From NCBI GenBank assembly GCA_938003665.1, contig CALKYI010000444.1, positions 1 through 8,239 on the forward strand: a stretch of DNA of 8,239 bases, read 5' to 3'. Position 1 is the stretch's first letter, and every line of letters begins with the position of its first letter. The notes below the pieces were generated by a model. That model saw only the letters and a list, made by a program, of their open reading frames with translations, did not search any database and was not told where the DNA came from. Made by a program: the position numbers and the translations under genes. Below are positions 1 through 6,385 of the stretch, piece by piece. This DNA is from an uncultured Flavobacteriales bacterium. Lineage in GTDB: Bacteria > Bacteroidota > Bacteroidia > Flavobacteriales_D > Sanyastnellaceae.

Positions 1-327
1 GACTATTACCTGGCCGAGGCCGATGAGAACCTCCCACGGGCCCTGGAGCTGAGTACGCGGTTGATGGAGTTGGCGCCGATGGAGCCCAATTTCATGGACA
101 CCCACGCGTGGGCACTGTACAAAAACGGACAGTATCCCGAGGCCCTGGATTTCATCACGCAAGCTTTGTTCCAATCCGAGAACCAAGGTGCGGCGTTTTG
201 GGAACACGACGGAGACATTCGTTTGGCCATGGGTGACGCTGCTGGGGCAGTGGCTTCTTGGCAGCGAGCGCTGGAGGCCGGCGGCGATGCCGAAGCCCTG
301 AATACCAAAATCCAAGCGCACGAATGA
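1..327 (+). CDS. TPR-repeat protein, C-terminal part (5' end outside window)
   Basis: The frame is open from the first base to a TGA at 325-327, so this is the last ~108 residues of a longer protein whose start lies to the left. Two tetratricopeptide-like helical hairpins can be read: one around DTHAWALYKNGQYPEALDFI and a second with GDIRLAMGDAAGAVASWQRAL. Both have the small and aromatic residue spacing of TPRs (W/Y, G, Y, A, A). TPR arrays bind other proteins; the partner cannot be read from this piece. The stop codon overlaps the ATG of the DUF4292 gene (ATGA, 4 bp), which suggests coupled translation and a shared operon. In Bacteroidota a TPR protein in front of DUF4292 and an M23 protein is a familiar order, which supports an envelope-related role by inference. 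Repeat family and reading frame are fairly sure; specific function is unknown. Confidence 0.78.
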   Translation, partial: DYYLAEADENLPRALELSTRLMELAPMEPNFMDTHAWALYKNGQYPEALDFITQALFQSENQGAAFWEHDGDIRLAMGDAAGAVASWQRALEAGGDAEALNTKIQAHE

Positions 328-1235
328 AACGGCAACCCCTCCTCTTCGTGGCGTTGGGCGTTCTGTTGAGTTTGGGGACGGGATGCTCCAATTCTGCGCG
401 CATTGCCAGGGGCAAACCGCTCAAGAACCTCAACGTGGGGCAAATCCTCGAGCGCTACGATGAACAAGCGGCAGCATGGGATTGGGTCGGCATGCGGCTG
501 GACGTGACCGTGGATGCCGATGGGCAGCGGGAATCCTTCAAGGCCTCCGTTCGAATGGCCCGGGACAGCGCCATTTGGATGAGCATATCCCCCGCTTTGG
601 GAGTGGAGGTGGCACGCATCATGTTGGAGCCCGATACCGTGCTTTTTGTCAGCAAGATCCCAGGCAATAAGTTTTACTACGCCGGCAACTACGAAGCGCT
701 GGGCGATTGGGCCGATACGCCGTTGGCCTTTGAAGACGTGCAAGCCATTTTGGGGGGATTTCCGATGGGGTTGAATCCGGAACAGGACAAATTCAACTCC
801 AAGGTGGACGGTGACAACTACGCCTTGATTGGCAAATACAAACGCAAGGTCCGCCGGCTGGTCGGTGTCAACGACAACGACTTGGAGCCGGAAGATTCCC
901 TGAACATTCAACTGCCCACGCGCCGGTACGAACGCCTGCGCAACCGCACCGAGGACGAGGACCTGCTCATCAAGCGGCACTGGTTCGACGGGGTGACCTT
1001 TGACCCAATACGCGATCAGTTCGACGACCTGTACTACCAGCGTTCGTTGACCCTCGAGCGCAGCGAGTTCGAAGCGTTCGAAGGCGGGCGGTTCCCAAAC
1101 GCCTGTCGCGTCGAAATCAGCACCGTCGACGGAGCGGCAATCATGGAATGGGAGGTGATGCGCAAACGGTTCGGACGGGCGTACGACTTCCCTTTTGAAA
1201 TCCCCGAAGGCTATGAGCAGCGCACCGGCTTTTAA
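324..1235 (+). CDS. DUF4292 family lipoprotein
   Basis: This gene encodes 303 residues. The ATG at 324 was chosen because it overlaps the upstream stop as ATGA and is followed directly by a lipoprotein signal: basic MKR, a hydrophobic stretch, then Cys21 in SLGTGC. The lipobox is loose, with Gly rather than Leu at -3. The residues after Cys21 (SNSAR) are not acidic, so the surface-export signal known for Bacteroidota lipoproteins is not apparent and a periplasm-facing location is more likely. The body has no membrane segments. It carries a beta-rich region with phrases typical of DUF4292, such as the stretch around residues 74-92 (VRMARDSAIWMSISPALG) with EVARIMLEPD just after. The family is widespread in Bacteroidota and, as I recall, resembles LolA/LolB-like lipid-handling folds, but its biochemical role is not established. 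The last 23 bp overlap the next gene. Family call good; function open. Confidence 0.85.
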   Translation: MKRQPLLFVALGVLLSLGTGCSNSARIARGKPLKNLNVGQILERYDEQAAAWDWVGMRLDVTVDADGQRESFKASVRMARDSAIWMSISPALGVEVARIMLEPDTVLFVSKIPGNKFYYAGNYEALGDWADTPLAFEDVQAILGGFPMGLNPEQDKFNSKVDGDNYALIGKYKRKVRRLVGVNDNDLEPEDSLNIQLPTRRYERLRNRTEDEDLLIKRHWFDGVTFDPIRDQFDDLYYQRSLTLERSEFEAFEGGRFPNACRVEISTVDGAAIMEWEVMRKRFGRAYDFPFEIPEGYEQRTGF

Positions 1236-2442
1236 CGTGTGCGTACGCACGCTTGTCTTGACAGGATTCGCAATGTTTGGGAGCTTGGTTGGTACCCACG
1301 CTCAAAACAAGGCCGACCTGCAGAAAGAACGCGATGCGATTCAAGCCAAAATCGCCACAACCGAAAAACTCCTCAACCAAACGGCCACCAACAAGAAAGA
1401 CGCCCTTGTCCAACTTCGGCTCGTGAACGAACGCATGAACCTGCGCGAGCAGCTCATCCGGCACCACCAAGCCGAAATCCGGGCGCTCGAGCGGTCCATG
1501 ACCAACACCGACTCGGAAATCCGATCGCTCGAAGGGCACATCGCCGCCATGAAGGATGAGTACGCGCGGATGATTCAAGCGGCCTACAAGCATTCCCTCG
1601 GGCACAACCCGTGGATGTACGTGTTTGCCGCGGAAGATTTCGCCCAAGCGGTCATTCGGTTTCAATTGCTGCAATCCTACTCCTCGCTCCGCAAAGAGCA
1701 AGTGGAACAGATCCAAGGTTCCCAGCTGGAGCTTGCAGAAAACCGGTTGTCCTTGGAGGCCAAACGGGCGGAATTGGAAAGCGTCTTGGCGGACGTGCGC
1801 AGCGAGCGCAACCGCTTGGCCAACGACCGCAGCCAGCGACAAGCCCTTGTGGAATCCCTCAAAGGCGAAGAATCCCGGTTGCGCGCCCAAGTCCAACAAG
1901 CCGAGGCCGAGAAGAAACGCCTGAATGACGCCATCCGCAAAATCATTGAAGCCGAACTCAAAGCCGAACGCGAGAGTTCCGCGGGCGAGTTTGCACTCAC
2001 CCCAGAAGGAAAAATCGTCTCCGCCGCCTTTGAACGCAACCGAGCCGCTCTCCCCTGGCCGGTGATGCGGGGGGTATTGACAGGAAAATTTGGCCGGCAG
2101 CCGCACCCGAGTCTGCCCGGCATCACCATCGACAACAACGGCATCGACATTTCCACCGAAGCCGGGAGTTCGGTCCTGTCCGTTTTCGGCGGCACGGTCT
2201 CCAGTACGTTTGAAATTCCCGGCGCAGGCTGGCCCCTCGTCCTATCGCACCGCGCCCCCCGCACCGTGTACAGCAACCTCAAAGCGGCCACCGTCACCAA
2301 GGGTGCCCAGGTGGAAGCCGGAGAGAAAATAGGCACCGTATTGACCGCCAACGGCCAATCCACTTTGCACTTCGAAGTGTGGCGCGTCCAAGGCAACAGC
2401 CACTCACCCCAAGACCCGGCCCAATGGTTGGTGCGCCACTGA
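1213..2442 (+). CDS. EnvC-like murein hydrolase activator (coiled coil + degenerate M23/LytM domain)
   Basis: The gene encodes 409 residues from the ATG at 1213, which has AAGG a few bases upstream and gives a clean signal peptide (residues ~1-30, ending GTHAQ). An in-frame TTG at 1195 would add six residues and is less likely. The mature protein starts with long charged coiled coils (roughly residues 32-118 and 155-260) split by a short segment containing NPWMYVFAAEDF, the EnvC architecture. A LytM/M23 domain fills about residues 290-400. In active LytM enzymes zinc is held by HxxxD and the last His of HxH. Here the first His is Asn308 (NNGID, Asp312 kept), the first His of HxH is Thr384 (TLH, His386 kept), and His346 is kept. 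Loss of ligands is known for EnvC/NlpD-type proteins, which activate amidases instead of cutting peptidoglycan. A periplasmic role in septal or envelope peptidoglycan remodelling is inferred. It overlaps the DUF4292 gene by 23 bp, so it is probably co-expressed with it. Confidence 0.93.
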   Translation: MSSAPAFNVCVRTLVLTGFAMFGSLVGTHAQNKADLQKERDAIQAKIATTEKLLNQTATNKKDALVQLRLVNERMNLREQLIRHHQAEIRALERSMTNTDSEIRSLEGHIAAMKDEYARMIQAAYKHSLGHNPWMYVFAAEDFAQAVIRFQLLQSYSSLRKEQVEQIQGSQLELAENRLSLEAKRAELESVLADVRSERNRLANDRSQRQALVESLKGEESRLRAQVQQAEAEKKRLNDAIRKIIEAELKAERESSAGEFALTPEGKIVSAAFERNRAALPWPVMRGVLTGKFGRQPHPSLPGITIDNNGIDISTEAGSSVLSVFGGTVSSTFEIPGAGWPLVLSHRAPRTVYSNLKAATVTKGAQVEAGEKIGTVLTANGQSTLHFEVWRVQGNSHSPQDPAQWLVRH

Positions 2443-2494
2443 ATCCCTCAATCGTGGGATAGGAGGCCGCCTTGGAAACCCCGAAATTTGACCC

Positions 2495-4567
2495 GTGAAA
2501 ATCGCGCTCGTCGGCAACCCCAACTGTGGCAAAACCACGCTCTTCAACCGCCTCACCGGACGGCGAGCCAAGGTCAGCAACATGCCGGGCGTCACCGTCG
2601 AGCGGTACGAAGCTCCGTGGAAAGGCCAGTCCGGTGTTGAACTTGTAGACCTGCCCGGCACGTACAGCCTGTTCGCCAAAGCCGACGATGAGCGCGTCAC
2701 CCAGCGGGAATTACTCGACGCCGAATTGCAGCCCGATGCGGTGTGGATTGTCCTCGACAGCGCCCACGTCCGCAGCAGCCTCTTCTTGGCGCTCCAAGTC
2801 CTGGAAATGGGCTTCCCAGCAACTGTCATCATCAACCGGACCGATGCGACCGACGTACGGCTCAAAGCACTGGAAGCCTGGCTGGGCGTTCCTGCCTTTT
2901 CCTTCCACTTCGAGAAGGAACGAAAAGACCGGCTGCACGCCGCATTGGCAGGGACTGAACCGCGGGTGAGTACCCACCGCGACGAACGGATTACCCCGGC
3001 TGCATGGGGCGCCACCTTCGACGCCTTGAAAGCCCACTTTCCACACGCCACTGAATCGCAACTCGCTTGGCACCTGCGAGCCCGTGACCTGCCCGCATGG
3101 CTGAACAGCGCCCAAACCAAGGCGCTCGGAGCGGCTCGTGCGGAACTCGAGGAGTCGTCGGCTGCCTTGCAACTGGAGGAGGCTGGATGGCGCATGGAAC
3201 ATATTCGGAACAACGCCGAATCGCTCATCCCCAACGGACCCGAATTCCCGTGGGAAGAAGCCTCGGAGCGTACAACGCGCATCGACCGCATCTTAACCCA
3301 CCCGGTCTGGGGACACGCCATCTTGGCCTTGGTATTCTTCGGCATTTTCCAGGCGGTGTACGCATGGTCCGAAGCACCCATGGATGCGGTAGACCGCGCG
3401 TTTGGGTGGTTGTACCAAGCCGCGGACGGTGCCTTGGCCGAGGGTTGGTGGAAAGGGCTGTTGCTCGACGGGGTGCTCAACGGCATCGCTGGCATTGTGG
3501 TGTTTGTGCCGCAAATCATGATTTTATTCGGCCTGACGAGCGCCTTGGAAGCGACCGGTTACATGGCCCGGGTGGGCTTTTTGGGCGATCGGTTTTTGGA
3601 GCGATTGGGCTTGAGCGGACGATCGGTGGTACCGCTGATTGGGGGCATGGCGTGCGCTGTACCGGCGGTCATGGCGGCCCGGACCATCCCCGGCAAGCGC
3701 GAGCAACTCATCACCATCTTGATCACGCCCTTGATGACCTGTGCAGCGCGGCTGCCGGTGTACGCATTTTTGATTGGATTTGTCGTCCCCAATACCACGG
3801 TATGGGGATTCAAGGTGCAAGGGCTGTTCCTGTTCGGCCTCTATGTAGCCAGCTCCATTTCGGCTCTGGCCTTGGCTTGGGCATTGAACCGGGGGTTGCC
3901 CAACAAAAAAGAAGGCCAGTTCACCATGGAATGGCCCGCCTACCGTTGGCCGCGGTTGAGTGAAGTGGTCCGAGAAATGGGGAGCAAAGGCTGGAGCTTT
4001 GTGTCCAGTGCAGGTCAAGTCATCTTGATCATCTCCATGGTGATTTGGGGACTGAGCCAATTCGGTCCCTCCGATGCAATGGACGCCGTTGAGAGCCGGT
4101 ATGCTCAGTTGGAAGAGGCTGCGCCGGAAGACCTTGAGGCGGCACGAATGGAGGCCTCCTGGCTGGGTCACCTCGGCAATTGGATTGAACCGGCCGTGCG
4201 CCCCTTGGGGTACGACGGGCGCATGGGCATTGCCATCCTCAGCTCTTTCGCGGCACGTGAAGTGTTTGTCGGAACGATGAGCACCTTGTTCCCTGGCGGC
4301 GCAGAAGCGAACTCCGACGAAGGCCGCATTCGGCAGTTGCAGCAACGCTTGACCCGGGAGGTGCACCCAGCGACCGGGAAGCCTTTGTTGAATACGGCAT
4401 CAGCGGCATCGCTGCTGATTTTCTACATGTACGCCATGCAGTGCATGAGCACCGTAGTCATCGTCAGAAAAGAACTGAAAAGTTGGCCTTGGGCCTTGGC
4501 GCAAGCCGTCGGGTTCACGCTATTCGCCTATGGATTGGCGTTGCTTGTTTATCAAGTGCTAGGGTAA
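2495..4567 (+). CDS. feoB: Ferrous iron transport protein B (FeoB)
   Basis: FeoB is the GTPase-coupled inner-membrane channel/transporter for Fe(II). The protein has 690 residues, within the usual range. The start is GTG at 2495: an in-frame TGA sits at 2489-2491 and the G1 motif begins at residue 7, so no other start is plausible. G-protein motifs are GNPNCGKT (7-14, G1), Thr34 in GVTVE (G2), DLPG (52-55, G3) and NRTD (114-117, G4). A helical domain follows to about residue 245. The membrane part has helices near 272-291, 326-350, 410-431, 442-463, 506-522, 638-657 and 668-689. The conserved core cysteines are visible: Cys387 in GGMACAVPA, Cys416 in PLMTCAARLPVY, and Cys650 in AMQCMST, the last being the form usual in Bacteroidota. 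It starts 52 bp after the EnvC-like gene, so read-through from that operon is possible. It ends 4 bp from the stop of the opposing feoA. No Fur-like operator was recognised. Confidence 0.98.
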   Translation: MKIALVGNPNCGKTTLFNRLTGRRAKVSNMPGVTVERYEAPWKGQSGVELVDLPGTYSLFAKADDERVTQRELLDAELQPDAVWIVLDSAHVRSSLFLALQVLEMGFPATVIINRTDATDVRLKALEAWLGVPAFSFHFEKERKDRLHAALAGTEPRVSTHRDERITPAAWGATFDALKAHFPHATESQLAWHLRARDLPAWLNSAQTKALGAARAELEESSAALQLEEAGWRMEHIRNNAESLIPNGPEFPWEEASERTTRIDRILTHPVWGHAILALVFFGIFQAVYAWSEAPMDAVDRAFGWLYQAADGALAEGWWKGLLLDGVLNGIAGIVVFVPQIMILFGLTSALEATGYMARVGFLGDRFLERLGLSGRSVVPLIGGMACAVPAVMAARTIPGKREQLITILITPLMTCAARLPVYAFLIGFVVPNTTVWGFKVQGLFLFGLYVASSISALALAWALNRGLPNKKEGQFTMEWPAYRWPRLSEVVREMGSKGWSFVSSAGQVILIISMVIWGLSQFGPSDAMDAVESRYAQLEEAAPEDLEAARMEASWLGHLGNWIEPAVRPLGYDGRMGIAILSSFAAREVFVGTMSTLFPGGAEANSDEGRIRQLQQRLTREVHPATGKPLLNTASAASLLIFYMYAMQCMSTVVIVRKELKSWPWALAQAVGFTLFAYGLALLVYQVLG

Positions 4568-4571
4568 CGGA

Positions 4572-4811
4572 TCAAGCCACCACCTCGGGCACCATCCACA
4601 ACATGTCGGCCGCTTGCCGACGGAGGGCCACCTTGCGACCGCCTGAAAATACAGCCATGGGGCCATCACCGGGCGCCACATGTGCTACAGTCACCTCCTC
4701 ACCAGGGCAGCAGCCCATCTCCACCAACGCCATGGCCGCCTCCGGACACTCGATGTGACCGATGACCCCCTTTTCGCGGGGCTTCATTTCGGAAAGGCGC
4801 TTGGCTTTCAT
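4572..4811 (-). CDS. feoA: Ferrous iron transport protein A (FeoA)
   Basis: FeoA is a small cytoplasmic SH3-like protein that supports or regulates FeoB. The protein is 79 residues, the normal size for a stand-alone FeoA. Family features are LSEMKPREKGVIGHI at the N-terminus, LVEMGCCPGEEV in the middle (G-C-x-PGE is common in Bacteroidota FeoA), GDGPMAVF, and the terminal ALRRQAADMLWM that matches the usual LRxxEA..I ending. The ATG at 4811 was chosen because it begins at the family's usual N-terminus; the open frame upstream would run into the divergent neighbour. Three cysteines (22, 34, 35) are present, more than I expect, with no known meaning. The gene is on the strand opposite feoB and converges on it with a 4 bp gap (4568-4571), so the two cannot share a simple transcript. 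It is divergent from the BNR gene, with 58 bp between start codons. Confidence 0.93.
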   Translation of the reverse strand: MKAKRLSEMKPREKGVIGHIECPEAAMALVEMGCCPGEEVTVAHVAPGDGPMAVFSGGRKVALRRQAADMLWMVPEVVA

Positions 4812-4816
4812 GGGAA

Positions 4817-4824
4817 CAAATGTA
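4817..4824 (-). promoter_or_regulatory. Candidate Bacteroidota -7 promoter element for feoA
   Basis: On the minus strand this octamer reads TACATTTG, an exact match to the Bacteroidota -7 consensus TAnnTTTG. It ends only 5 bp before the feoA ATG, so transcription from it would start at or next to the start codon, giving a leaderless or nearly leaderless mRNA. I could not find a TTG (-33) element at the expected distance, which lowers confidence. Confidence 0.4.
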
Positions 4825-4869
4825 CTTCCTCGTACCTTTCCTCCGCATCCCTCAAACACGGTATTCAGA

Positions 4870-6375
4870 ATGAATCCAAATAACGTTTTCACCGCATTGT
4901 GCTTCGCCTTCATGGCACTCACGGTCGGTCTCCACGCCCAAGAGCTCGTTTTTCTTCCTACCGGAGAACCCATCGAAATCGCTCCCAATTCCTATGGAAA
5001 CAAGGCAATCCGTATGGCCATGAACGCCGCGGGCGAACCCGTCATTGCCTTCGGTACCAACGGCCACCTCTACGTCACCAAGTGGGATGCGGCCACTGAT
5101 GGCTTCGCGGAACCCATCGAAATCGACCCCAACGAAAATGTGTTCATGTCCGATGCGGAAGGTCCGCGGCTGGCGAGCCAAGGTGATTATGTGGTGCTGA
5201 CGTACCAACTCTCTGGGCAATGGGCGACCGGTGCGCGCAGCGTGCATTCCACCGACGGCGGTGCAACCTGGAGCGAACCAGTGGCCATGGCACCGAATGC
5301 CACCGAAGACCACTTCATGCCGTGTGTGGGCATTGATGACCAGGGCAATCCGTTTGCCGGCGTCAAATTGGGCAACAACCCCGCCACAGTCTATGAAGGG
5401 ATCTTGCGTTCACCGGATGGCGGCGCCACATGGCTCGATGCGGTCAATGCCAGCGCGAACGCCGATGGAAATGCGGTTTGTGAGTGCTGCCCTTCGCTCC
5501 CGTTTTGGGCTGAAGGCCGGTACTACGACATCGTCCGCAACAACAACAACAACCTGCGTGACTTTTGGCTCATGAGTTCCGGCGACGGGGCGGATTGGGA
5601 TGCCGCCATCGACGTGGATCCCTTGGATTGGATGATCAGCAGCTGCCCAGAAAGCGGCCCAACCGTCACGGGACCAGTCGGAGACAGCAAGTACCTCGTT
5701 TCATTTATGTCCGCGGCAGGCGCCTCCGGACAATCGCGGGTGTACGTTTCGCAAGTGGACTTGGCCGCTGACGGAGGCGCAGGAGCTTGGGATTTGACAG
5801 AATCCGTCACCGTATCGCAATTCGAAAACGCCACCCAAAACGTACCCGTGCTGGCCCAATGGAACGGAAGCGACGAGCCGCTCGTGGCCTTGGCGTGGGA
5901 GCAAAACACCGGCGGCTACGACATTCAACTCGCCCTGAGCCAGGGTAGCGACTGGAACCTCACCGACGTGGCCCAAAACCTCACCGAAGGCTGGACCGGT
6001 CAGCACCGCCGGCCGGCTGTGGCCTTCTCCACGGGCGACTTCGAAGAACCCATTTTGCACGTCGCTTGGCAACACAGCTCCAGCGGCACCGTGCACTACA
6101 TGACTGGCACAGTTGGCGAACCCTCAATTGTCATCTGCTTTGCGCAGCCCGAACCGCAGGTGGTGAACGAAGCCGACGGCATCCGCATCCACCTCACGGA
6201 GGGGTGGTCCAACGCCCGGTGGTCGGTGTGGGACATCACGGGACGATTGGTTGCATCGGGGATTTACGAAGGCTACGAATCCGTATGGGTCGGCAACAGT
6301 GCGTTGCCGCCGCACGCCATTGTCAGCGTCGAGTCGCCAAACGGAGCCCGCTGGGCGCAGCCCATCAAACGCTGA
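4870..6375 (+). CDS. Secreted BNR/Asp-box beta-propeller protein with CECC motif and probable T9SS sorting domain
   Basis: The gene encodes 501 residues from the ATG at 4870, chosen because it opens directly into a signal peptide (MNPNNVFTALCFAFMALTVGLHAQ). The frame extends upstream to 4762 but that part overlaps feoA and lacks a signal. Asp-box (BNR) motifs mark propeller blades: STDGGATW (127-134), SPDGGATW (181-188) and a degenerate SSGDGADW (236-243). Residues 204-207 are CECC followed by Pro, and Cys259 lies in SSCPESGP. This Cys pattern recurs in a broad group of proteins annotated as sialidase-like. I do not see the Arg triad or RIP motif of true sialidases, so sialidase activity is unsupported. 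The C-terminal ~70 residues (WSVWDITGRLV ... QPIKR) look like a type A T9SS sorting domain, implying export and surface attachment or release. A run of five Asn (224-228) sits in a loop. Function unknown; a metal-binding role is possible. Confidence 0.85.
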   Translation: MNPNNVFTALCFAFMALTVGLHAQELVFLPTGEPIEIAPNSYGNKAIRMAMNAAGEPVIAFGTNGHLYVTKWDAATDGFAEPIEIDPNENVFMSDAEGPRLASQGDYVVLTYQLSGQWATGARSVHSTDGGATWSEPVAMAPNATEDHFMPCVGIDDQGNPFAGVKLGNNPATVYEGILRSPDGGATWLDAVNASANADGNAVCECCPSLPFWAEGRYYDIVRNNNNNLRDFWLMSSGDGADWDAAIDVDPLDWMISSCPESGPTVTGPVGDSKYLVSFMSAAGASGQSRVYVSQVDLAADGGAGAWDLTESVTVSQFENATQNVPVLAQWNGSDEPLVALAWEQNTGGYDIQLALSQGSDWNLTDVAQNLTEGWTGQHRRPAVAFSTGDFEEPILHVAWQHSSSGTVHYMTGTVGEPSIVICFAQPEPQVVNEADGIRIHLTEGWSNARWSVWDITGRLVASGIYEGYESVWVGNSALPPHAIVSVESPNGARWAQPIKR

Positions 6376-6385
6376 ACACTTCGAC

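Noticed and set aside
6..1250. 414-residue open frame on the minus strand across the TPR and DUF4292 genes
   Set aside because: It is antisense to two well-supported, overlapping genes, has no recognisable domain, and long antisense frames are expected in G+C-rich coding DNA.
2443..2460. Hairpin ATCCC/GGGAT after the EnvC-like gene as a terminator
   Set aside because: Only 5 bp of stem with an 8-nt loop and no T tract after it.
2443..2494. Fur box or -7 promoter in front of feoB
   Set aside because: No Fur-like palindrome is visible. GAAATTTG is a 7/8 match to TAnnTTTG but has no TTG at a suitable distance, so I did not list it.
2404..3519. 371-residue minus-strand frame opposite feoB
   Set aside because: Rich in Ser, Arg and Ala with no motifs; the opposing frame is a clear FeoB with all G motifs.
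4605..4621. Perfect 6-bp hairpin GTCGGC/GCCGAC inside feoA, 38 bp past the feoB stop
   Set aside because: No T tract on either side, and it lies in the feoA coding region; at most it could stabilise the feoB mRNA end.
4762..4869. Upstream extension of the BNR gene to 4762
   Set aside because: The extension overlaps feoA, and the ATG at 4870 is followed at once by a proper signal peptide that the longer form would bury.
4870..6375. Calling the BNR protein a sialidase
   Set aside because: Asp boxes are structural and shared by many propellers; the Arg triad and RIP motif of sialidases are not seen.
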